From assembly GCA_003056145.1 (NCBI GenBank), contig LSNL01000006.1, forward strand, positions 107,167 through 171,166: DNA of 64,000 bases. Direction: 5' to 3'. How positions within the stretch are numbered: position 1 is the stretch's first letter; every line of letters starts with the position of its first letter. The position numbers were made by a program, and so were the translations under genes. The notes beneath the pieces are model-generated. The model was given only the letters and a program-made list of their open reading frames with translations. It was not told the origin of the DNA and made no database searches. This DNA comes from Parcubacteria group bacterium M10-OD1-1 (lineage in GTDB: Bacteria > Patescibacteria > Paceibacteria > Moranbacterales > UBA2206). Below are positions 1 through 7,241 of this stretch, piece after piece.

Positions 1-471
1 TCCAAAATCAGGTTGTTTCATTATTAAAAAAATAGGAAAAAAAACTAGAATAGTCGATACAATAATTCTAACTACGATACTAAGTTGAGTGCGTTTTTTA
101 CTTAAGAAACTAGCTAAAAAAATAATCATAATTATTTTAGCTATTTCTACTGGTTGAATATGATAAGAATAAAAACCAATCCAGCCAGTTGTTCCCCTAA
201 TAGTTGTACCGATTAAAATAACTAGTCCTAATAATAACAACATCAAAACATACAATTTTGTGCTATATAAATTTAAAACCCGATAATCAAAAAAAGCTAG
301 AAAAAACATTAAACCCAAACCAATACCAATAGAAACTAATTGTTTTTGTAAGCTAGCTACATCTAAACCAATTCCACCGTAAGAAATACTATAAAGAGCT
401 AAAAAACCAATTATCAAAAGTAAAAAAATACTCACTAATAAAATCCAATCCAATTTAAAAAATTTATTCAT
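1..471 (-). CDS. rodA: RodA/FtsW-family (SEDS) peptidoglycan polymerase, C-terminus cut by window edge
   Basis: The frame opens with ATG at 471 and runs off the left edge, giving about 157 residues of a multi-spanning membrane protein. The N-terminus has a hydrophobic segment ending LALYSISYGG, then further membrane segments, the signature-like stretch HIQPVEIAKI (SEDS proteins usually have FQPSELAKI) and KQPDFG where the family has QPDLG. The family polymerises lipid II glycan strands together with a class B penicillin-binding protein, for elongation (RodA) or division (FtsW). The FDYRVL stretch resembles RodA more than FtsW, but the fragment cannot settle this. It lies 29 bases downstream of the 501-1325 gene on the same strand and is probably cotranscribed. 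Confidence 0.85.
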   Translation of the reverse strand, partial: MNKFFKLDWILLVSIFLLLIIGFLALYSISYGGIGLDVASLQKQLVSIGIGLGLMFFLAFFDYRVLNLYSTKLYVLMLLLLGLVILIGTTIRGTTGWIGFYSYHIQPVEIAKIIMIIFLASFLSKKRTQLSIVVRIIVSTILVFFPIFLIMKQPDFG

Positions 472-500
472 AGCCTATATTTTTCAATCCTACTAACTCA

Positions 501-1325
501 CTAGTATTGCTGAAATTTATGTGATTGATAAGATTTTTTTAAGAAGCTACCTGAGTTAAAAACATTTACTTCTGCTTGTGTTTCCATATTTCCTACCACT
601 CCTGAAAAACGAATAGGCCAAAAAACTCTAAAGTCTCTTTCCTCTCTTGAATTAACAGTATTCATAACAGTGGAATTAAGTGCAACTACATTACCTTGAT
701 TATTTTTTAAAATAACATCTATTTTTATCTGATTAAAATCATACGGACTATCATTTTTTAAGAGACCCTTCGCTTCAGCAAACCCCACACCATTAGAAAT
801 TTCATTATAATTTTTATTAATAATTTTTATATCTGGTCTTTCATAGTATTTATTGAATTGCATCCAATCAGAATTTTTAATTTTAATTTCAGCTGAAACT
901 GGCTTTTGGCTAGGAGTAAAGCTACTTTCAATAATATATTTTTTTTCTCCTGGTAAAATGAAATTAGAACCTTCCCTTTGAGCAACAATTTTACCTTGAG
1001 CATTTTTTAATTTTATTTGATAAACAAATTTTTTACTACCAAAGACAGAATTAGGATTAGTTATTTGAGAATAAAAATCATACTTACCCACTATTCCAGA
1101 AGGAACTATTCCAGTTTTACCAATTATCAATTTTTGAGCACTAATTTTTTGACATTCCTTCAGACAAATCCCACCACAATCAATACCTACTTCGTTTTGA
1201 TTTTTAACTCCGTCTGTACAAGTTTCCTTAGGTTTTAATAACAAATACAAAGATAAAATTAAAAAAATAAACAGAATTAAATAAACGCCTACGATAATAA
1301 TTTTTTTTCTTTGAATTCTTTCCAT
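501..1325 (-). CDS. Membrane-anchored extracellular protein with Cys-rich DG.K..GE..VDCGG-like motif, function unknown
   Basis: The product has 274 residues. Residues about 9-30 form one strongly hydrophobic segment (uncleaved signal anchor), so the rest should be outside the cell. Just after it comes a Cys-rich motif, CTDGVKNQNEVGIDCGG followed by CLKEC, a type often seen at the start of surface domains in Patescibacteria. The remainder is rich in beta-prone polar residues (KIKNS, LKNDSPYDFNQIKIDVI) and resembles paired Ig-like or FxLYD-type domains. It is followed directly by the RodA fragment, which hints at a cell-envelope role. I do not recognise a specific function. The ATG at 1325 is the only good start before the hydrophobic segment. 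Confidence 0.7.
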   Translation of the reverse strand: MERIQRKKIIIVGVYLILFIFLILSLYLLLKPKETCTDGVKNQNEVGIDCGGICLKECQKISAQKLIIGKTGIVPSGIVGKYDFYSQITNPNSVFGSKKFVYQIKLKNAQGKIVAQREGSNFILPGEKKYIIESSFTPSQKPVSAEIKIKNSDWMQFNKYYERPDIKIINKNYNEISNGVGFAEAKGLLKNDSPYDFNQIKIDVILKNNQGNVVALNSTVMNTVNSREERDFRVFWPIRFSGVVGNMETQAEVNVFNSGSFLKKSYQSHKFQQY

Positions 1326-1475
1326 AAAATTATTCTAACATAAAGATCAGCTTTCGGAAAATAATTTAAATTAATTTATTACTAACTTAACTATTTTTTA
1401 AAAACTAATCTCAAAATTAAATTTTATCTACTTTCTTCTTGAATTTATTAATTCACTACATAAAAAAGAGTATTA

Positions 1476-1649
1476 TTTTGGCGGTGACCTACTCTCCCCG
1501 CCCAAATTCTTCAAGCTTGAATTAAAATAAACTCTATTTTAATTTCTCCTTGTTTAAAAAATTTGGGCGGGTACCATCGGAGCTGAAGTGCTTAACGACT
1601 GAGTTCGGAATGGAATCAGGTGTGACCACTTCGCTAGAACCACCAAAAT
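1476..1649 (-). rRNA. rrf: 5S ribosomal RNA with an expanded helix (extra hairpin)
   Basis: On the minus strand the conserved 5S core is clear: CATTCCGAACTCAG, GATGGTAC and GGGAGAGTAGGTC. The two ends pair over about 11 bp (1640-1650 with 1474-1484). The gene is about 170 nt where bacterial 5S is normally near 115-120 nt. The extra sequence sits where a short hairpin normally follows GATGGTAC. An 11-bp perfect stem (1498-1508 with 1560-1570) encloses about 50 nt containing a second 10-bp stem (1520-1529 with 1535-1544). The exact ends are estimated from the terminal helix. It lies downstream of 23S in the usual order. Confidence 0.92.
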
Positions 1650-1967
1650 AATACTCTCTTTTATTGTCGATAAAAACATTAGAATGCTTTTATCACTGGT
1701 GAAAAAAACATAAAAAATGTAATTGTCATCATAATAACTGTAAAAATTGTGAAAATAAACTTAAAACTTTTTTTATAATTTTTCATAATTTAGCAACCTT
1801 TATAAATAACTAATCTCCACTTAAATTTTATTTACAAAAAAATAAATTCAGTTTTGATATAAGTTATTTAGCAAATTTAGAAATTGTTAACTACTAACTA
1901 GTGTAACATATAACACGCAATATGAACAACCAAAGTCATTCGTATTTTGTGTTTTATGCTACACAAA
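1650..1967 (-). other. 23S-5S internal transcribed spacer, structured
   Basis: About 320 bases without a gene between 23S and 5S. It contains a long imperfect hairpin (about 1905-1966, arms GTGTAGCATAAAACAC and GTGTTATATGTTACAC on the minus strand) and the 3' arm of the pre-23S processing stem (1868-1899). No tRNA is visible here. Confidence 0.6.
1868..1899 (-). repeat. 3' arm of the pre-23S processing stem
   Basis: The minus-strand sequence here is an imperfect reverse complement of 5144-5174, just upstream of 23S. AGTTAGTAGTTAACAATT in the trailer matches AGTTAGCAGTTAGCAATC read from the opposite strand of the leader; by eye about three quarters of 31 positions match. In the transcript the two arms would pair and bracket 23S, as RNase III processing stems do. 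RNase III use is inferred. Confidence 0.6.
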
Positions 1968-2328
1968 AAAACAAGAGAGATAATGTTCAATTTATTAGTA
2001 TCTCTCGGCTAAAATTGATCACTCAACTTACACCTGAGACCTATCAACCTGGTCATCTTCCAGGAAATTGACACAAGCAAGCTTGTGTGTTGCCTAATCT
2101 TAAGGGGGGCTTCCCGCTTATATGCTTTCAGCGGTTATCCTGTCCAAACGTAGCTACCCAACAGTGCTCCTGGCGGAACAGCTGGTACACCAGAGGTTTG
2201 TTCTTTCCGGTCCTCTCGTACTAGGAAAAACTCCTTTCAAGCAACAACGCCCACAGCAGATAGGAGACCAACCTGTCTCACGACGGTTTGAACCCAGCTC
2301 GCGTACCGCTTTAATTGGCGAACAGCCA

Positions 2329-2388
<60 letters not shown>

Positions 2389-2414
2389 CTCCGTCGATGT
2401 GGACTCTTGGGAGG

Positions 2415-2447
<33 letters not shown>

Positions 2448-2608
2448 TGATGATCTTCTGCGCACCTATATGCGACAGTCGGTTCACTAAATTCTACTTT
2501 CGTAACTGATCGACTTATGAGTCTTGCAGTAAAGCTGGCTTATGCTTTTGCACTATCACTTCGATTTCCATCCGAAGCTAGCCAACCTTTGTAAACGCCT
2601 CCGTTGCC

Positions 2609-2641
<33 letters not shown>

Positions 2642-2663
2642 ACCAGGCACTGTTCCCGGACTG

Positions 2664-2781
2664 GTATGAATAACCAAAACTTTTTTGAATTTTTATTGAA
2701 CCGCAAATACAATATATACAAACTTAACTTGAATTTTATTGTTCTTTGCCAGTTCAATTATAAGTTTTAAGTAACTCATAA
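2664..2781 (-). other. AT-rich insertion in 23S domain V (near helix 79, beside the L1 stalk)
   Basis: The flanking helix GGACTG/CAGTCC (2658-2663 with 2782-2787) is conserved, but the short loop expected there is replaced by about 118 AT-rich bases. An inner imperfect stem joins 2665-2686 to 2762-2780. The helix number is inferred from neighbouring conserved motifs (GGGAACAGTGCCTGGTGGG follows on the RNA). The insertion is too short for a group I or II intron. Confidence 0.65.
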
Positions 2782-3781
2782 CAGTCCAGGGTTAGAATTT
2801 AAAATTACACAGAGTGGTATTACACTGATGACTCCATTTTGACCGAAATCAAAACTTCAAAGTCTCCCACCTATACTAGGCAGTATAACCTCAAATTCAA
2901 TACCAAGTTGTAGTAAAGCTCCACGGGGTCTTTTCGTCTTGCTGCAGGTCGACGGCATCTTTACCGCCATTGCAATTTCACCGAGCTCTTCGTTAAGACA
3001 GTTACCAAGTCGTTACACCTTTCATGCAGGTCAGAACTTACCTGACAAGGAATTTCGCTACCTTAGAACGATTATAGTTATCGCTGACGTTCACTGGCGC
3101 TTCGGAGATTGGCTTGCACCGCTCTCGTTAACGTTCCAGCACTGGTCAGGTGTCAGCCCCTATACTTCCCCTTACGGGTTTGCAGAGACTTGTGTTTTTG
3201 ATAAACAGTCGCTTGGTATCTTTAGCTGCGGCCAACTTTATCGAAATAAAATCGGCAGTCCATATTCCTAAGTTACGGACGCTGTTTTGCCGAGTTCCTC
3301 AACGAAGGTTCACTCGTTCACCTTGGGCTACTCGCCCTGTCTACCTGTGTTGGTTTTAGTACGGTTTCAATATTATTAACCTTAGAAGTTTTTCCTGGCA
3401 CCTTGCTCATTTTTGTTCTCTCACTAAAAAGTGAGATTCCAGAAATACCTTGAAGTATTGTTGAACGGATTTGCCTATTCAACCTTCTTAGTATCCCTAC
3501 CGAAATCCAATAATCGGCAAAAACTACTAAAATGCGTCGCTCCATCGTATAATATCAAAGTCACGGAGTATTAACCGTGTGTCCATCGACTACGCCTTTC
3601 GGCCTCGCCTTAGGCCCGACTAACCCTGGGATGATTGTCATTGCCCAGGAAACCTTAGACTTTCGGTGTTGGGGGTTCTCACCCCAATTGCGGTTACTAA
3701 TTCCAGCATTCTCACTTCCATAAACTCCAGAGTGGCTCACGCCTGCTCCTTCAACGCGTATGGAACGCTTCCCTACCACTT

Positions 3782-3902
3782 CCGTGTTTCACTATTACTC
3801 ACCACAAAAATTATTTTTCTATCATTTTTTTAAATCAAAAAAACTTAAAAATTAAATAAAATAATTTAAAATTAAATTGTGTTGAACACTAGTGAAACAC
3901 GG
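3782..3902 (-). other. IVS-like insertion in 23S (near helix 45)
   Basis: A perfect 13-bp stem CCGTGTTTCACTA/TAGTGAAACACGG (3782-3794 with 3890-3902) encloses 95 very AT-rich bases. It lies between the 23S motifs AACGGGGCTCAAAC..ACCGAAGATG and GGTAGGGAAGCGTTCC. In E. coli that interval is helix 45, where Salmonella-type intervening sequences cut out by RNase III are known. Whether this one is excised cannot be seen from DNA. Confidence 0.65.
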
Positions 3903-5143
3903 GAATTCGCATCTTCGGTACTATGTTTGAGCCCCGTTATATTTTCGGCGCAAGGCCTCTAGGCTAGTGAGCTGTTACGCACTCTTTAAAGGATTGCTGC
4001 TTCTGAGCCAACCTCCTAGATGTATAAGAAGCCTTACTTCCTTTTCCACTTAACATAGATTTTGGGACCTTAGATTGCGATCTGGGCTGTTTCCCTTTTG
4101 AAATCCGAGCTTAGCCCCGGATTTCTGACTGTTGGGATAATTATTTCGGAATTCGGAGTTTGGTTGAGAATCCTACGGCGAACCGCGAATCCTCATTCAG
4201 TAGCTCTACCTCCGAAACATAGTTAACCCAACGCTAGCCCTAAAGCTATTTCGGGAAGAACCAGCTATCGCCAAGCTCGATTGGAATTTCTCCTCTATTC
4301 ACAAGTCATCCCCCAGTATTGCACAGCTGGTGGGTTCGGGCCTCCTTTAGGTTTTACCCTAAATTCACCCTGCTCATAAATAGCTCGCCTGGCTTCGGGT
4401 CTAGTCCGTGAGACTTTTATTCGGCGGTTAAGCCTCGCTTTCACTATGGATGCGTAACAAAGTTACTTATCCAAGCCACACAGAACTAACTCGCTGGATC
4501 GTTCTACAAAAAGCACGCCATCACCGATGCAAGCATCGGCTCTGACTCTTCGTTAGCATATGGTTTCAGATACTATTTCATCTCCCTTATCGGGATACTT
4601 TTCACCTTTCCCTCACGGTACTTGTTCGCTATCGATCACCAAAAATATTTAGCCTTGGAGCAATAGTGGCCCCAGATTCAAACGGGATTTCTCCGGTCCC
4701 GCCCTACTTGAGAACAATCTCATCAAAAATAATTTGTTTTCGCCTACAAGACTTTCACTTTCTATGGTTGCTCTTTCCAGAGACATTCCGCTAACAAATT
4801 ATTTTTCACCCCGATTAAACGAGTATGATTGCCTCGCAACCCCAACAATCCGAAGATTGTTGGTTTAGGCTTTTCCCCGTTCGCTCGCCACTACTTAGGG
4901 AATCTCAATTGATTTCTTTTCCTCCAGCTACTAAGATGTTTCAGTTCGCTGGGTACGCTACCCTATCCTATATATTCAGATAGAGTTTCTCTGCTAAAGC
5001 AGAGAGGGTTTCCCCATTCGGAGACCTCCGGATCAAAGGTTGCTCAGCACCTCCCCGAAGTTTTTCGCAGCTAGCTACGTCCTTCATCGCTTTTTGGTGT
5101 CAAGGCATTCACCATATGCATTAGTATTACCGCTCTTGTTTAT

Positions 5144-5174
5144 AGTTAGCAGTTAGCAATCACTAAATCACTAA
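5144..5174 (-). repeat. 5' arm of the pre-23S processing stem
   Basis: It pairs imperfectly with 1868-1899 on the far side of 23S. It lies directly outside the terminal helix of 23S, the usual place for a precursor-processing stem. Confidence 0.6.
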
Positions 5175-5464
5175 CTTAACTATTTTTCTTTTTCTTTTTT
5201 CGTTTCATTTGCAATTTTTATTCCAATTGACAATTGGAATAAACCTACTTATTCCCAATATTTCGTTGCAAAAAATATTGAGAGACTAATTGTTATTATT
5301 TAATTCTATTTCCGCCTAACATTTTTTTAAATTAAATAATCCAATTAAGACCTATTAAGTTGGTAAAGTTCGTTTGACGCGGAAACTATTTAGTAGTTAA
5401 AACTTTTTAATTTAATTACTAAATAGCTTCAGCACCAGAAAATAAATTTATTGGAATTAAAAAA

Positions 5465-5478
5465 CCCGCCTAGGCGGG
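5465..5478. terminator. GC-rich hairpin with U-run, possible attenuator upstream of 23S
   Basis: A perfect palindrome CCCGCCTAGGCGGG is followed on the minus strand by six T and on the plus strand by ACTTTTTT, so it could terminate in either direction. On the minus strand it lies between the promoter at 5616-5643 and 23S. An upstream GCGGGT (5503-5508) could pair with the CCCGC arm instead, which would free the terminator arm. Confidence 0.55.
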
Positions 5479-5615
5479 AACTTTTTTAAAAACAAAAAAA
5501 TCACCCGCTTTTTTTCACTAATTTTTGAATTAACTTTATCATTAAGTAATTTTTATTTTATACTTTTTTAAGTATAATTTTCTTAAGATGATGTTTCAAA
5601 ATTTAACGCCTTACT

Positions 5616-5643
5616 ATGATAGCAAATTTAAAAAATGTGTCAA
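5616..5643 (-). promoter_or_regulatory. Consensus sigma70-type promoter of the 23S-5S unit
   Basis: The minus strand has TTGACA (5638-5643), a 16-base spacer ending in TGC, and TATCAT (5616-5621): a perfect -35 with an extended -10. Transcription would start near 5609, about 470 bases before mature 23S. No other strong promoter was seen between here and 23S. Confidence 0.6.
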
Positions 5644-5800
5644 GCTCTTAATTAAGAGAATTAAGCTAAATTAATTAATTGATTATATTTTAGCTTTATA
5701 GCTGTTTTTAATTGCTTTAATTAAATTTTTCAAAATTAACTTTTAGCCTATTTATTTTCTATCTAGCCAGAATAAAAAATTATTTTTTATCTAAAATTTT

Positions 5801-5839
5801 ATTAAAGAGAAACTCTACTAAATAGAGTTTCTCTTTAAT
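5801..5839 (-). terminator. Intrinsic terminator after the 5870-6556 gene
   Basis: A long perfect stem TTAAAGAGAAACTCTA/TAGAGTTTCTCTTTAA with a 5-base loop lies about 30 bases after the stop codon on the minus strand and is followed by a T-rich stretch. It separates this gene from the rRNA unit. Confidence 0.65.
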
Positions 5840-5869
5840 AACTATTCAGATTTTTTAATTTTTAATATT

Positions 5870-6556
5870 TTATTTTTCTGAAATTTCTTCTCGCAATTTT
5901 CTCAGAATTAAAGCTGCCTCTTCTTTACCTCCTAAGCCAAAAGCTAATCCACCAGCTAAAGAAAGCATTGCTACAATACCAACAAAAATTGTACTTACCA
6001 AAGAGGAAGCAATTCCTAATTGAATCATAGCTGCAAAAATACCAAAAATAATGATTGACCATTTAGAGACAGTAGCTAATAAAGTAGCCGACATTATTCC
6101 AGCTGCTCTAGTACTCCCTTTGACAATTTCATAAACAAAATTACCCACTAAGAAAACTATAGAAAGAATGACAACTGCTACTATTACATTAGGAATATAA
6201 AGTAAAATTTTATTTAAGAAAATAGTTACTTGATCTAATTTTAGAATATCAGCCGACGCCATCAAAAAAACTAAAATTAAAAACCATTTAACTAGTCCAC
6301 CAAAAAGAGCTGAAACTGTCACCTGTAACTTTCCATTTTCTAACCTACCATCAAAGCCTATTTTTTGCATCGCACTATCAATGTTAGTAGCTACAATTAT
6401 TTTTTCAATCAATCTTCCAATAGATTTAGCAATAATCCAACCAGCTAAAAAAACTAACAACGCCCCTATAAAAGCCGGCAAAAAATCAACCAATCTTTGT
6501 CCCAATCCGATTAGAGACGAAGTAATAGCCCTACCCCAAATTTGAATTCCGCTCAT
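5870..6556 (-). CDS. Small integral membrane protein with mechanosensitive-channel-like TM-helix repeats
   Basis: The product has 228 residues and four or five membrane segments. The N-terminal pattern (LPAFIGALLVFLAGWIIAK, then IGRLIEKII) resembles the conserved TM-helix repeat found in MscS-related and YnaI-like proteins. A second hydrophobic block is glycine-rich (SLAGGLAFGLGGKEEAA), as in the pore-lining helix of MscS-like channels, and the protein ends with a short charged tail. There is no cytoplasmic beta domain, so it is shorter than MscS. It has a full Shine-Dalgarno site, GGAGGTG at 6565-6571, 8 bases before the ATG, which is unusual in this segment. A role in osmotic protection is inferred from the family only. 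Confidence 0.7.
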   Translation of the reverse strand: MSGIQIWGRAITSSLIGLGQRLVDFLPAFIGALLVFLAGWIIAKSIGRLIEKIIVATNIDSAMQKIGFDGRLENGKLQVTVSALFGGLVKWFLILVFLMASADILKLDQVTIFLNKILLYIPNVIVAVVILSIVFLVGNFVYEIVKGSTRAAGIMSATLLATVSKWSIIIFGIFAAMIQLGIASSLVSTIFVGIVAMLSLAGGLAFGLGGKEEAALILRKLREEISEK

Positions 6557-6642
6557 ATGTTATTCACCTCCATTTCTTTTTTATTATTATTTTAAACCAA
6601 TCTCAATATCTAGTTGACTCTATTTCTTAATTGGTCTTAGTT

Positions 6643-7221
6643 TTATTGATTTAACATTTTTTTAAATTCCTTATAAATATTTTCTAAAACCAATAGTCCA
6701 GGATTACCATTATATGAAATTACATTCATCCTCGCAGAAATTAAACCTCTTTTCAAATCTCCCATACTCATATCTCCTCTTCTTATATTATCAAAACTGA
6801 TATATAAGTTAGTAAGATAGTTGATAAACTCTAGACACTTAGGACAGTCTTTGTGTCTCTCTAATAAGTTATTTTGAATATCTATTATTCTCCCAACGTT
6901 CAAATAAGCTTTTTTAAAATCATTATACAAATCCTTAAATATTTCAGCCTCAATATTACTCTCTCGAGCTAAAATTCCTATTTCCACCTCAATCAAATCG
7001 CTCTTACTTTTTTCTACACTTTGATTTCTAATTCTTGCTTCGGTAAAAACTTTTTCTAATGTTTTTGCATAATCTAAAAAAGCCAGACATTCTTTTTGAT
7101 TACTATATTTTTCTTTTATTTTAGCATAAGCCAATTCTATTTTTTCTAGTTCTCTATAAACTTCTCGATTTTTTTTATAAGCAACATCGAAACTTTCTTT
7201 TTTGTTAAGATCTTTATCCAC
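6643..7221 (-). CDS. Hypothetical helical (coiled-coil) protein
   Basis: The product has 192 residues, is highly charged and is probably all alpha-helical. It has no signal peptide or membrane segment. The N-terminal half is rich in K/E/Y heptads (REVYRELEKIELAYAKIKEKY). A CPKCLEF stretch at about residues 132-138 gives a C-x-x-C pair that might bind metal. I recognise no family. It lies 20 bases downstream of the large O-antigen-ligase-like gene and ends 86 bases before the next gene, so it is probably in the same transcript. Confidence 0.6.
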   Translation of the reverse strand: MDKDLNKKESFDVAYKKNREVYRELEKIELAYAKIKEKYSNQKECLAFLDYAKTLEKVFTEARIRNQSVEKSKSDLIEVEIGILARESNIEAEIFKDLYNDFKKAYLNVGRIIDIQNNLLERHKDCPKCLEFINYLTNLYISFDNIRRGDMSMGDLKRGLISARMNVISYNGNPGLLVLENIYKEFKKMLNQ

Positions 7222-7241
7222 ACTTTTAATTAGTTAATAAA

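Larger units (their letters stand above)
5143..5869. other. Region upstream of 23S: leader, promoter and hairpins, no 16S rRNA
   Basis: About 730 bases without a protein gene. It holds the 5' processing arm (5144-5174), a palindrome TTCCAATTGACAATTGGAA near 5220-5240, and inverted repeats at about 5258-5281 and 5386-5428. It also holds a GC-rich terminator-like hairpin (5465-5478), a consensus promoter (5616-5643) and the terminator of the next gene (5801-5839). No 16S rRNA, tRNA-Ile or tRNA-Ala is present, although 16S would be expected here in a standard operon. Confidence 0.7.

Noticed and set aside
2664..3889. Self-splicing introns in 23S rRNA
   Set aside because: The insertions are about 95-118 bases with simple stems, too short for group I or II cores, and no endonuclease gene is present.
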